A model generated the notes under the pieces. That model saw only the letters and a program-made list of their open reading frames with translations, searched no databases and had not been told where the DNA came from. A DNA stretch of 64,000 nucleotides from Isoetes taiwanensis (taxonomy: Eukaryota; Streptophyta; Lycopodiopsida; Isoetales; Isoetaceae): contig JAJEKV010000005.1 in the NCBI GenBank assembly GCA_021234155.1, positions 17,902,089 through 17,966,088 on the forward strand, in the 5' to 3' direction. Shown piece after piece: positions 1-12,134 of this stretch (its first letter is position 1; the number at the start of each line of letters is the position of its first letter). The position numbers and the translations under genes were made by a program.

Positions 1-2379
1 TCAGGGAGACAATTAACATGTAGATACAAAAGTCCCAACAAAATGGAATAGAGAAAAGAAGAAATAGGACGCTCATGAATGCAATCAGGTCAATGATTAA
101 GAACAGTGGATTACCAAATTATTTATGGGAAGAAGCTTTATTGACAGCCAATACCATACAAAATAAGCTGCCTTCCTCAAGCTTGCAAGGGAATATTCCT
201 GATTTAATGTGGTATGGAGAAGGTTCAGAAATTGATTATGAAAAATTTAAAGTTTATGGCTGCTAGGCTTATGTTCATAAACCAGATGAGCTCAGGAAAA
301 AGCTTGATGCTAAAGCTGAGATTGGTTTTCTTGTAGGCTATGATAGCCACTCAAAAGGCTATAGGATTTTTATTCCAGAAAATAAAAATATTTTGATTAG
401 TAGGGATGTGATATTCTGTAAAGATGTTTTGTACAAACATAGACATCAAGTCCAAAAGGAACTGTCTACTGCTCAAGCTTCTCAGATGACAAATAATCAA
501 ATTGATTATGAAGAGGAGGAGGAGGATAAAATAAATGGATTAGCTGCAAATCAAATACCGCAAACTCAGAGATCTGAAAGTTAAAACGTAAGTTCTTGAA
601 GCGATATAAAGCACCGAAGTTCTTGAAGCGAGATAAAGCACCGAGAAAAAAAGACTCGAAAGAGGAGAACAGAAGCACAAAGATTGCAAGATGAAATTAA
701 ATTTGACAAAGAAGTTTATGGAAGAAATCCTTTAGGTGGGAGCAAAAGGTTGGAACCATTGCAACCAAATCAAGCAGGGGATGAAATTGAACAAATTATG
801 GCAATAATTGAAGATATTGAAATACCCAGAACAATTGAGCAGGCCTTAGAAAGTGTTAATGCAGAAGAATGGAAAAAGGCTATACATGATGAGTTAAGCT
901 CTTTTGCAGACACTCATACTTATGATGTTGTTGAGCAACCTGCTGGACAAAACATAGTTGGCAGTAAATGGATTTTTAAAATTAAAACCAATGCAGATGG
1001 TTCACAAAAATATAAAGCACGTTTAGTGGCCCAGGGGTTTACTCAAAAACAGGGACAAGATTATGATGAAACTTATTCACCTATAGTAAAGCTCACTAGC
1101 CTAAGAGTGCTGTTAAGTTTAGCCAATGCTCTTGACTATGAAATCCATCACATGGATGTGAAAACAGCTTTTTTAAATGCTATACTAGAGGAGGACATCT
1201 TCATGAAACAGGCTCCTGGTTTTGAGAAATGAAACAATTTAGTTTGGAAATTGAATAGGGCAGTATATGGTTTGAAGCAAGCTCCAAGAGAATGGTATCT
1301 TTGCATAGACACTTTTCTAAGAGAGCAAGGGTTTGAAAAATTTCAAAATGATGGTAACTTATATAGGTACAAAATAGAAGATAAGTTTTGTATTATAGCC
1401 TTGTATGTAGATGACCGCATCATGGTTGCTAATTCCACTCAAGTTCTGGAGGTTTGCAAAAATATTCTACAGCACAGGTTCAAGATGACAGACTTAGGGC
1501 CCTTGCAAAAATTTCTGGGGATTGAGGTGATTAGAGACAGGAAAAACAAATTGTTGAAACTAAAACAAAAAGGGCATATAGAAAATATGCTTAAAAGGTT
1601 CAATATGCAACAAGTTTGTAATCAAAACTCCAATTGTACCAAAGCCATCGCTTAATCAGAAGTTCCGAGGTTGATGCAGATGAACTGGAGTACATGACGA
1701 CACAGTCCCATATCGTGCTCTAGTAGGGTGTTTGTTGTACTTGAGCAACAAGACTAGGCCCGATATAACCTATGTTGTGAATATCCCGAAGGTAAGATCG
1801 GCAATCCCGAAGGTTCATTTGGTTGGTCGCAAAAAGAGCATTAAAATATCCGGAAAGGAACTCAAGATTATGGGATAACTTTCAATGATAATAACTGAAA
1901 TGTATGCCTATTCGGATGCGAGATCGGGCGGATGATCAAAACGTAAAGGAAGTCTACTACGGGTTATGTGATTTTTCTTGGAGGGGCACAATAAGTTGGA
2001 GAACCAAAAAAGCCCGCTATAGCCTTATCTTCGCCAGGTTGAATATCAAAATTTTCATCTCTTACGGCCCGAGAGAAATAATTTGGCTTTAAGACTTCTA
2101 GAGAGTTGGATATCAAGCAGTAAATCCTACAACTATCTTTTTCTCGATAGCCAAAGTTGCATTGCAATAGTCAAAACCCAGGTTGAACATGAAAAGAACT
2201 AAACATATTGAGTTGCTTGCATTACATCAGAGATCAAGCTGCAAAGGGCAATATCCAAATGGTGTATATCAGAACTGACAAACAAATAGCAGACGTTTTC
2301 ACAAAAGGGCTTCCAGAAAGTAAGTTTATAGGTTTTCAAAAGCGATTAAAGGTTAATTGCTTATGCAATGAAGGAGGAG
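1..2379 (+). mobile_element. Ty1/copia LTR retrotransposon relic, pol and 3' part
   Basis: This is the right-hand part of a copia-type element whose 5' end lies outside the window. In order it shows the end of the integrase region (about 75-450, with LPNYLWEEALLTAN), the reverse transcriptase (about 840-1650, with WIFKIKTNADG, KARLVAQGFTQ and MDVKTAFLNA), and the end of RNase H (about 2210-2390, with RTDKQIADVFTKGLPE). Integrase before reverse transcriptase is the copia order. A purine-rich stretch ends at 2379 and is followed by TGTTAGA, as expected for a polypurine tract and 3' LTR. The coding region is broken, with roughly five or more interruptions, so this is a fossil. The element would have encoded a polyprotein for reverse transcription and integration. 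Confidence 0.9.
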
Positions 2380-2800
2380 TGTTAGAAAAATGAGGTCATT
2401 GCATAAGTGTTGCAAGACATCTCAAGACAAGTTACAATGTGTTTCCGTGTAACACACACAAGGTTCATGTAAGGAGAATTTTGAGTTCCATATGGTTGTT
2501 AATTGAAGTTAACTATTAGGGAAAGAAGATATACTCGAAACCATTGGAAAATACAGGTCAAAGCGTCAACGTGCTTATTCGTATCGCCCACTGTGGGATA
2601 ATTGTATCAACGAAAGTTCAGGACAGGAAACTCTATCTATCCCGGATCTATAGCCTTGTCAGTCGACCTGGGAGGACATAAAGTTGTGCATTCATTGCAG
2701 AAGTAGATAGTGAATCTAACGAACCTATTTGCAGGCATTGAAGGTTGAGGGTGAGGTGAACACGATCGTATCAAGCCAAGGTCGAGTTCACTACAGTAAA
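2380..2800 (+). repeat. Probable 3' LTR of the copia relic
   Basis: The sequence starting TGTTAGAAAAATGAGG follows directly after the purine tract AAGGAGGAG, the usual junction between copia pol and the 3' LTR. The partner 5' LTR is outside the window, so the right boundary is a guess; a CA at 2794-2795 is one candidate end. Age cannot be judged without the partner. Confidence 0.5.
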
Positions 2801-4800
2801 ATTGTTTATTGATAACCTTTTGAATGCTAAGATTTGAATATGTACCATTGAAATATTAATGGGCATATTGATGTATTTGTGAACAAGGGAAGTTCAATAA
2901 TTTGCTTGAATAAAAGGGAAGTAATGTTTTATGTTCTCTACAAGATTGAATATAGAAGTGCTTGAGTTGCAAAATTGGTTTTTGGTATAAGTGCTAAATA
3001 CTTACACTTTTTTTAAGAAGGATCACATCAAGCATCCTATTTGCATCTAAAATACTTTACCAACTCTAGTAGTACATAAAGTTATTAGCCTTTTTCAAAA
3101 AGCAAACACTTTATCAATAAATGAGCACGTCATATATCCACACTTAACTTCAAATAAGACACATATATATTTTTTTTATTAAAAGATAATCAAAGTAATT
3201 TTACTATAGGAAGTCATCTTTTTCCAAAAAGATCACACCAAGCGAATTTTGTATAAGCTAAAAGGTTGGAATATACTAAATTCGCATGGTGTGATCCCAA
3301 GTCCCTTATCAATAGTCTCCCATTTGCATATAAAATATGTATCATTCCAAGTTATATTATGTTTTATGAACTAAACTTTTTCAAAGAGGGTCCCAAAGCA
3401 AAATACAAACACTTAATCAATAAGCCAACACTTTACCAACAACCAAAGCTTTATTAAATAAGATTTTTATGTTATTTTATCAAACCTAACAATGTTTCCA
3501 TATGTGACATTTTATACAATATATCTTTGGAGCTTTTGTGTCGTGGCATTAGTAAACACCTCTAATGGAGCAAATATTTTGTAACTCATTTTTTCAACAA
3601 CCCTGGATGCACGTCTTATCAAACATTTCTTCATTGCAAGGACACCATTCTCATAAGGCTTGCACAATTCGCTTAAAAGAGGTCATGGGACGACTTTCAA
3701 GCTCGGCTCCCACAACTTTACAACGTAAAACTAGGTGCCCATTGCCCTGAATGTATATCTTGGAAAAGCATGTCTCTTATGTCCATATGTTAGACAACAA
3801 CGAATGCTAGTAATACTTTTCCCTAGTCTCAAATCCCCGACATGTGATAAATATAGCCCAAAGAAAAATATTTGATTCAGTGAGTGAATATAAATCAAGA
3901 AGAGGGAAGAAAAAAGAAGCAAGGATCACATGACGCGAAATCTCACTACACATATTATTGAGGGTGCAAATTTGCAAATATCCTCCTCTTCAAATCCCTT
4001 CCCCCCCTCCCTTCCCTTTTTTTTTTGCAATATACTATCCATAGCATTTATTTTGAACCCTATAGTTCTACCTATTCATTATTATGAATGTCGCCTCCGC
4101 GTGATGTAACTCCATTGTCACCCTTCGTTAAGGATAGCATTCTCACCCACGAGCCTATGGATAGATATCCTTCCACCGTCGGATCGACGGTCGTTGAATT
4201 GTAAACATGGCATGTAACGACGTTTGCTTGTCCGCGACATCGCCCGTTGTTGCTTAACTCTATGCTTTTCGCCCGCAATAACACGCACACTATTGGAGAC
4301 TTGGATTCCAAATGAAGAGCGCGGCGGGAGAGGATGCAAGTGAAGCTAATGTGAACAATGGAAATCTTGGTGCCAAAATTTGATAAGGTGATTGGTGCAT
4401 GTGGGCATGTGCATGAGGGCGGGAAAAGTAGCCATTATTTTGGTCCGCGATACGATTTTTCGAAAAAATGGCCATTAATGTGGTTGCAATGAATGCACAA
4501 ACATGTCCTATGAAATTTTGCCATGTGGATGCCAAGTAAGCCTGCTCCTCTTTCTACTTGCCAACTAATACTGCCTTTGGAAAAAAATGCGCAAACATCA
4601 TTGGTCGCGAGAAACATGACGTGGAATTCTGGCATCCAAGATATGGGCCATTTTCAGACCCCAAATCCGCCCTAATGACAGGGTATGTTTGCCAGTCATA
4701 AAACCACTAGATAAACAAATCATGGGGAGTTGATTAAGATTCCAAGGTAAATAACATTTACAAATGCTTTTTTTTTTTTAACTTGTTTGGTGAAAAAAAA
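2801..4800. other. Intergenic, no gene seen; diverged short repeats
   Basis: No recognisable coding sequence. Two related blocks share the words GATCACA-CAAGC, TTTGCATNTAAAATA and CACTTNATCAATAA at about 3008-3120 and 3285-3450, suggesting an old tandem duplication with a period near 270-300 bp. A poly-C/T run lies at about 4000-4030. Short open frames here look random. Confidence 0.5.
3231..3296. repeat. Inverted repeat GATCACACCAAGCGAATT
   Basis: The 18-base word at 3231-3248 recurs as its reverse complement at 3279-3296 with one mismatch, separated by 30 bases. It could form a hairpin or mark the ends of a tiny foldback element. The partial word GATCACATCAAGC also occurs at 3021. Confidence 0.7.
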
Positions 4801-6800
4801 AGTTTTAATAAAAAAAGAAAAGAGATTTTTGTGGCAAATCATTGTTAGAATAGAATAGAATAGAATAGAATAGAATGAATGGAATGATTTTTTATCGTCC
4901 ACGGAGACCAATCAGCCTATGGGACGCAATGAAAGAACACAACTGACTGATTATCTGTATTAAAAAGCCCGCACCAAAGAGTTTTCGAATGAGAAACTGT
5001 GGCAATAATAAGAATGTTGTCAAACTGTACAAATATACATCATGAAATACATGCCAGGTGTGTGTCCGAGGACATAGCTGTTCCTGCATATCCATGACCA
5101 CTTGAAGTTATGATCCAAACATCCGTACGGAAGACATGCTCAATATTACATGCAGCAGCTGGCCAGGCCTGACCAATTCAGTGTAGCATGTCCGAATATG
5201 ATCACACATTGGATAGCTCTAAAGGGTATGGCATTTATCCTTAACGGCTCCCATTTGGCAGCATTGACAAAGTCTATCATGGCGTGGCGTCCCAATCCAT
5301 TTGCCAGTCTCAATTTAGAAATGGTAAGCACCTGTGCGAATTGAGGTAATGAGTCCGTGCCTTTTCATAGGCAAATGGATATGCAGGTAGCATTGCAGGG
5401 CCTGTTCCTATGTGGGATCATGGCACTCCTAGTGTGTTACCTTGACCTATTCAACGACACTAGCATCCCAGCGCTTGCTGAAGAAGCAAGCATCAAGGTA
5501 TTGCCTCAAGCTATGGCAATCTGCCGTGTTGATCAAGGGCTGCCCCTCTGAAGAGGCAAGAAACCTGTCTCCTGCAATAGGATTTGATACAGGACTGTGG
5601 ACTTCACCCCCAGTGCCCTAAGAAGGCTTTTTGCACTTGTTTCAAGTCATTCCAGGTAGTAAGGGACACCACCGGACCCTAGACTTCGACCCGTATAAAA
5701 AGGCGGCTCCACTAAGACCTGAATAGGTGCGACTGATGGGCCCAATCATACAGCTCCACTCCGTAAATATTGTTTTGTATTGCATATAGTTCCTTCCAGC
5801 CCGCTGTCACTCATAGCTGGATGGACATGTCCCAGTGCAGAGTAGAAGGAGACTCCACTTCCAAATATTCGTAGATGGTGCCACTTGCATATTTTGCCCC
5901 TGGTAACTGAAAGCGGGGGGCTTCGACTGAAGTGAGGGTAATATGGGGCCCACCTTAGTCTTGGCCAGGTTGACGCACATGTTAGTCACCTGGCAGAATG
6001 TGTCCAGATCAACGAGATGGCGATGCATGTCCGCCGGAGTTCAAGCTAAGTATCCATACCATCAGCATCTCATGCAAAAGATGAGTTATGTCGCCTCCAT
6101 TGTCAACAAACCAGCTTTCAAACTGATCAATGTAAAGCCCAAATAGTGTGGGAGAGAGAGGAACTCCTAACCGACCCTGATACTGCTCTCGAATGGTTGG
6201 CTTGCAGTTGCAGCCGACCTAAGCATGTATCATATTGCCTATACACTGTATTCTGTAGATTTTGCAAACCGGCTCCCGGGCCCCTTCTATCGCAATTTGA
6301 CCATAGTTTTTTTCGAGGCACGGTGTCAAAGGCCTTGGCGAAGTCCATGAAGCAACCGTACAAGTTCTGTTGGTGATTCCTGATGTCTTCAACTAGAGTC
6401 TGCAGCGTGAAAATGTGATCAATGATTGAGTGCTGGGGCCTAAATCTCGCCTGGATAAGGGCCCGCACCTTTGCTACCTCTGCCCACCTTTCAACTGCTG
6501 CTCGAGAATCCCGACTAGCAGTTTTGCGAAATATCCAAGTCATTAAAGATAAAGAACAAAAAGGTGGACGAAGGCCTTTTATTGGTTTAAAGACCACCAC
6601 AACGTCGTATGATTTATAGACAAGGAAAAGGTGCAATCTAAAATAGGCAAAGGCTTCTTATATTTTAAAATGCCAATGCAAAAGTTTTAATTAAAAAAAA
6701 AAAATAACGAGATTTTTGTGGTAAACCATTGTTAGAGCAAAAAATATCCAAGTCACTGAAGATAAAGAACAAAAAAAAGTGGACGAAGACCTTGCAAAGG
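4801..6800. repeat. About 200-bp tandem duplication, one copy split by a LINE
   Basis: The intact copy at about 6683-6800 reads AGTTTTAATT, A-run, GAGATTTTTGTGG, CATTGTTAGA, then AATATCCAAGTCA and AAAGTGGACGAAG. The same order occurs in two halves: 4801-4849 holds the left half up to CATTGTTAGA, and 6531-6580 holds the right half from ATATCCAAGTCA. Removing the LINE between them gives a second copy at a period of about 200 bp. This uninterrupted neighbour fixes the ends of the LINE insertion. Confidence 0.8.
4850..6529 (-). mobile_element. LINE family A, copy 1 (5'-truncated non-LTR retrotransposon)
   Basis: On the minus strand this encodes part of a LINE reverse transcriptase: RFRPQHSIIDHIFTLQTLVED and CFMDFAKAFDTVPRKKLW (about 6300-6470), then regions matching the other two copies in the window down to the 3' untranslated part. 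The 3' end at 4850 is a short tandem tail, (ATTCT)n on the minus strand, rather than poly-A. The 5' end is truncated inside the reverse transcriptase, near 6529. The frame is interrupted several times, so it is dead. The reverse transcriptase resembles RTE, Jockey or CR1-like LINEs more than the usual plant L1. The split host repeat on both sides supports both boundaries to within a few bases. Confidence 0.88.
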
Positions 6801-7330
6801 TCAAGGGTTCAATGTCTCATTGTGAAAATGGCCATAATTATTGTAAAGTTAGTGGGGGAAGGACCTACTTCAGCCATATATAATGGTGAGAGCAAGTCCC
6901 ATCTGAATGTGTGTCCCATAAGTTTTGGCTTCTCGTAGATGTTAAAATATGTCTGTCTATTTGCATGCCTATCTCGATAAACTTATAAATCCAAATTGAT
7001 GTTGTTCTTTGATTATTCCTCTGTGAAATATTGTTTCGAGATCATGTAAACGCCCACAAATATTAAGAATCATATCATTCAAGCTCCAAGACATAGCTTT
7101 GGCTACTTTAGATAATATTTCATTGATTTGGTTTTGAAAGAAATTTATGCTATGCTCGAGTAATTGCGGTCGAAGCCTTCATGAAGTTAATCCTATTCCT
7201 TCTTGAACTTCACTTTTCCAATAAACCACAACGAAACTTTGAAATGTTGTGTTCATAAATTGCCTAGGAAATCCTAGGAGTTCTTGCCTAGTGTCGTGAC
7301 ATTAAAATAACTATCTATCTATCTTTTTCT
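6801..7330. other. Intergenic, possible decayed SINE near its start
   Basis: No gene seen. The word GGTCAAGGGTTCAATGTCTC at about 6797 fits a tRNA-type B box and may mark an old SINE. The rest is AT-rich with short random frames and a small (CTAT)n run at about 7310-7322. Confidence 0.35.
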
Positions 7331-7650
7331 CAAATCATTTCCATTCCTAGCCAAAACCTTTGATTCTTAAGCAATTGTGATGCATGTATTTTGATTTGAA
7401 CCCTATACATTAGTAAGCCTATTACAAAGAATAGCTTTGACACAATTTTTGGGATAGCTATTATGACTGCAGCATAATAGTTGGACTTAGTAATTTTTAG
7501 CTTTAAGGACTGAACTTGATTATTTCTCATTATAGACTTGACTAGAGTTGTAATCATTGATTTGGTTATGTTCATTTTGCAATGTAATTCTTTGATCAAG
7601 GACCATCAATCTCCAAACAGGGAGGAATTGATAAGACGTGATCGGGGGAG
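7331..7650 (+). repeat. Dispersed repeat, copy 1 (related to 21907-22351)
   Basis: It shares ordered blocks with 21907-22351: TTGATTCTTAAG-AATTGT, GCTATTATGACTGCAGCATAATA, CTTAGTAATTTTTAGC, TTGGTTATGTT and GGGAGGAATTGATA. The purine-rich block before TGATA looks like a polypurine tract at an LTR start, so the repeat may be the 3' internal end of an LTR element. No protein domain is legible. Confidence 0.7.
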
Positions 7651-10015
7651 TAGTTCAGAATGCAAGAATGAGATAGTTGCATGGGAATTGAATCACTATT
7701 GAGGTATTTATGAGCTCTTGTCGTGATTCTTGCTATAGAGGCATGAGATTGTAGTCTACATATAAAGAAGTATCTCTAAATTTTGCTACTTGACGGATAT
7801 ATCACTTACAACTGCATCTGCCACTGTAAACTTCACAATACATAGCTAGTTATGGCGCTGGAGGTAGGCATTGCCTTGACAATGTGCACATGATCATAAA
7901 AGCACATGCTGGAGACGACCATTGTCTGAAGTTTATTAGTAAGATCTTCTCGGAGGCCTTGCACCACCAGATTATGGCACATATGCCTCCATCCATATTG
8001 TATCCTGAGAGATACCCAAGTATCCTATGACTAGCAGATATAGTAGTAGGTCTAGCTGGATGTTTCTAAAGCTTTAATGTTGCTCGACTTGAGGGGATCT
8101 GTTATCTAGTGGAGCTAGAATCTCGTTTGGCTTGTTTTGTGTGCTAATGTGTGTTTGTAGTGCTCGGCATGCCTCGACTAGATCGACATTAGCCTTCGGA
8201 GAGCTTGACTCTTGGTGCTTACAGTCTGCTTTTCTAATTTCTGCATACAATGGCGCAACTACTTATGAGCTTCAACATAAAGCCCTTATTTAGAAGTGAT
8301 TGTCTTTTGCAGTTCTCGTATATCATAGTCCCAGCTTGAGGAGCTTTTCCTAACTTCCAAAACCTAGAGATCATGTCAGTGTCCCTAGCAGAATTTGTCT
8401 TTTCCAGAGTGTTCATCCTGTCCTACAAGCTTTGAAGAGGTTGTTGCATTTGCATATCTGCCAAAAGTGACTAAACAACTCGTTGGATATATTCCTCAGT
8501 GAACACTTGTCAGTATTGCCTGTGCGATCTATTCTACAGATCAGACTGGAATCTATGATAGCCTCTAACAAACGTTTACCTGCATTTTGGACGTGCCTCG
8601 TGCCAACTGAGGTTGAGATTGTGAGCGGAAATCATGACTGGATGCTAGGAAATTCTATGTCTCTGGAATAAAGCAACAAAATGCTCACAAAAATTGATGA
8701 AATCCTAATCAGATCTGACTAGAATTTATCTGTTTTAGACTCCTAACCTACTTCAAACTACCTACCATACATCAGCGACACACTCTTTCAAATGGCTTTC
8801 TAAACAAATCAAATTTTGCCCCAATTTGACGCTCCATTGGGGATCTATAATAATTTCCTTGAAGAAAGCAGAAACCCTAACTCCCTAACCAAGCCCGCAT
8901 GGAATTTAGTTATTTCATCCCTTAAAATGCTTCAAAGCATACCATGCCACTCATCAATATAAAGCTCTTTCAGAGGCTTTTTAGGAAAGAAAATCTCATC
9001 CCAATCCGACACTCTATTGAGGAGTTATGACAATTTATGTGAAGAAAGTAGGGGTGCTTGAACCCTATTCGCCTAGTCCTCTCCACGCAAAATGGAGTCA
9101 ACCATGATCTTGCTCAAGTGATGGTACAGATGGGTAGCGATGACAGAAGATGGAAGAGATGGCAAAAAGCAGATGGCATACTAGCTGGCTCAAGCTACTC
9201 CTGATGGTAGAGATAGCAAAGCAATGGCGGAAGGTAGAAGAGATGATTGAAGGCAGATAAAAAGATAAAATGCAATAAAACAAAGAAGATGACAAAAGTA
9301 TGAAAATACAAGGAAAATTGAAAAAAGATCTAATATAACAAGGTGCTGTGCACGGAGGGTTGCCCTCCATGGATGGAGAGTGAAGTGGCTTGAGTCATAG
9401 TTCAAAGTTTTTAACAATCAATTCAAAACCATAATCCTGAACATTTGGAAGCCTTCTCTGGCTATATCTGTTCTGTCTGTACATAAAGAACTCGGGGACT
9501 CATTTTCTGGCTATACAGATAGAAATCGTGAATGCTTATGTTGCAAGTAATAATAAAGAATCTCAGCTCAAAACAAGTTGCTTCTTAGCGTTCATTTCTA
9601 CTCTATGGTACATTTTCTGTGGCCCTTCCGCCATAAGATTAGTTGACCTCTGGATTCATTTGATTGTGTAAGCTCAATTTTCCTTGTTCGTCGGCTCACA
9701 ATACAGAATTTAAGAGGTGAAGAGCGTACATTTTTTATCTTGTCGATGTTTTATTGCTCCATTCCTCCATCCTCTATCTTGTGCAACTTCTTATTATTCT
9801 AGGGCATATACTAATATGCAGCCACATCTACAATGATACCAACAACCATTGAAACATTCTATATTGGCACACAATCCCCCATGCGCCGGCTAGCCGCCCT
9901 AATTTTCTTGTCCTATTATATATATAGACAAGTCTTTGTACTGTGCAGGGCCTATACGAGTTGAATGTATTTATTCTAAGGATTTTAGACGGATGTATGA
10001 AGTCGACCATGCAAA
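7651..10015. other. Intergenic, no gene seen
   Basis: Moderately AT-rich. Short frames show no known domain. It contains the tandem duplication listed at 8787-9110 and is otherwise unremarkable. Confidence 0.5.
8787..9110. repeat. Diverged tandem duplication, period about 180 bp
   Basis: Blocks near 8787-8920 and 8968-9110 share, in order, TTTCAxAxGGCTTT, AAxCxxATTTTGCCCC/ATCTCATCCC, CCAATxxGACxCTC, ATTGxGGA and TGAAGAAAG. Identity by eye is moderate, so the duplication is old. Confidence 0.55.
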
Positions 10016-10640
10016 ACGAACCCAGTATGAAAGATTCCCCTAGATTCTTAAGATTTTACAAAGATATCTCTGGACTCCCAGAAATTATTCCAAGATTCCT
10101 CTAGATTTCCCAAGATTTTATGTGGATTCTCCTAGATTCCATTAGATTCTATAAAGATTCCTCTAGATTCTCTTAGATTCTATCAAGATTATCCTAGATT
10201 CTCAAATATTTTATGAAGATTCCCCCATAGATTTCCTAATATTCTCTTGTGATCCCTTAGATCCTCAAAGATTGTCCCAAGATTCCTCTTGATTTTCCAA
10301 GATTCTACATAGATTCTTCTAGATACCCTTAGATTCTATAAAGATTCCCCTAAATTCTCCAAGATTCCATCAACATTCCCTTAGATTCTCAAAGATTTCA
10401 TGAAGATTCCTTTAGATTCCCCAAGATTCCTCAAGATTCTATGTATATTTTCCTAGATTTTCTAAAATTCTATAAAGATTCGCCTGGAATCCTCAATATT
10501 CTATGACCATTCACAAAAACTTCCCTAAGATTCCCCTTGATACCCTTCATATTTCCCTATATCCCCTAAGGTTCCACAAGCGTTCCTCAAGATTCTCATA
10601 AGAATCCCGAGATCAAACCACCCCTTTGATCCTCAAAGAT
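10016..10640. repeat. Satellite: 31-bp period made of three ~10.3-bp AGATTC subunits
   Basis: About 600 bp of degenerate repeats of the type (A/T)AGATTCYYY. Reading through, spacings between AGATTC words run 10, 10, 11 and give a 31-bp higher unit, for example AAGATTCCTC, TAGATTCTCT, TAGATTCTATC. Roughly fifteen to twenty such units can be followed. 31 is not a multiple of three and stops occur, so it is not a protein repeat. No similar array occurs elsewhere in the window. Confidence 0.85.
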
Positions 10641-11939
10641 TTTGTCAAGATTTTCTAAGCTTCTCTAGTGCGGTCCCACAACCACGAAACGACAATTTCT
10701 TAAGGTTCTCTAGCGAGGGCCCCACAACCACAAAAAACGACAAATCTTAAATTTTTTAACAAAGGTAGAAAACAGAACTCTATAAAGTTGCCTTTTGGAT
10801 ACAATCCCATAATCCCATGTAGATGTCTCTATTAATTTGCGCATAACATCCATGTTGTGATTGAAGTGCACAAAGATGCCATTCTAAATGTTCTCCTACC
10901 AAGGGGAAAATATTATTTCGTGCATAAAGACCATTCTAAATGTTCTCATACCAAGGGGACCATATTAATTATTTCATTTATTTTATCAATTCTATTATTG
11001 AAGTGTACAAAAAAAGCCATTGTAAATGTTCTCAAATAGTTTACCAAAAGAAAAATATATTTCCTCTATTGTATTTGAGAGTAAGTACCTAGGTAGTTTT
11101 GAGCTGCAATTGCCTCAGAATTTTTAACGTCCAAACCTTGCACGTTGTTATACTAGAACAATAATAACATGGCAGACTATAGAAACGAGTAAGCAACCTT
11201 TGCTAGAAAGAACCAGATATACCTGAATTTTGTCCAAATCTCCTTAGCTGAGCTTGGTGGGAAAAATGGCCAGCAATTCCATATTAGGTCAATGCAGGCT
11301 CCTAAATGTCGGTATGATGTATATAGGCCAACGTAGAACGATGTCTGTTACATCAAATAATAGAAAATTTATAGTTAAACATATCTTGAAGGCACTCCAT
11401 TGTGTCTTGAATGCACCTCAAAGAAACTTTAATATATCTACCTCTTCAAGTGTGCTTCATATAGCAATATATACAATGGCCTCCATTCAATTTCTAAGTC
11501 TATGGCTTTATGGTACTTGCTAAGAATCTGTGCAACACATGTTCAAAGAATTTAACCATAAGATGTCGATAATGTCTATATCATTGGTGAAAATGGTTGT
11601 TTAGTGTGGAGGCCATATCTCTCTTATGTGTCTCTTTTATCTTTTCAAAATTAGAAATGCAACATAGAGTTCAAGGCAGTATCAGCTGACCTGCACAAAG
11701 ACGCTGCTACAATTTTCTAAAAGTATGTCCAGTCCTAATTTTACAACCTCCTGCGGATCTTGTATATCGATCTCACTTTTCACACCAACAAAACTGCAGA
11801 ATGAGAGCAATAGTAAGCATGCACTTGACGAAGGAAGCAATGTTCTTAGCCAGTTAGTTCTCTCTGGATCCACACAATGGACAAACTACCCATAAAATGA
11901 TTACATTCGGACAACAAAAAAGAGAAAGGGAATGAGAAA
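10641..11939. other. Intergenic; small triplicated word near 10.9 kb
   Basis: No gene seen. The phrase CCATTCTAAATGTTCTC-TACCAAGGGG occurs at about 10877 and 10930, with a weaker third copy near 11012. GTTCTCTAG-GxGGxCCCACAACCAC is duplicated at about 10660 and 10703. The segment downstream of the ABCB exon (11682-11873, minus) has an open frame of about 60 codons that I do not recognise. Confidence 0.45.
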
Positions 11940-12134
11940 AGCTATGTTTCCTGCAGTAGAGTATGCTGCCTGGCTCTTTGCAATGGCACTAGTCAGTACA
12001 TAGGTATACAAACCACCAGAAACAGCTATCGGAGGAAGGATGCCAAGAGTTGCTAAGTTTAACCTCCACTCTGACACGAAAGCAACTATGAATCCTCCAA
12101 TAAATGTTGATAAAAAATGTAGAAAGAGACCCAT
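11940..12134 (-). pseudogene. Single exon fragment of an ABCB-type ABC transporter
   Basis: On the minus strand a good splice acceptor (TTTTGTCAG) is followed by 65 codons starting MGLFLHFLSTFIGGFIVAF and continuing through SEWRLNLATLGILPP and SGGLYTYVLTSAIAKSQAAY to AGNIA. This matches the first transmembrane domain of plant ABCB (P-glycoprotein/ABCB19-like) transporters, in the two helices before the conserved E-x-x-x-x-x-x-RTV stretch. An intron at this acceptor is common in plant ABCB genes. After AGNIA the sequence departs from the family with no GT donor, and no ATP-binding cassette is found nearby. It is best read as an exon relic or captured fragment, not a working gene. An intact protein would be a plasma-membrane exporter, in some members of auxin. 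Confidence 0.75.

Noticed and set aside
4845-4875. (TAGAA)n as an independent microsatellite
   Set aside because: It is the 3' tail of LINE copy 1, as copy 3 shows.
9098-9417. Overlapping minus-strand open frames rich in F, L and S
   Set aside because: Low-complexity composition without any recognisable domain or start context.
10016-10640. Possible CRISPR array
   Set aside because: Units are contiguous and degenerate with no unique spacers; the sequence is plant nuclear DNA.
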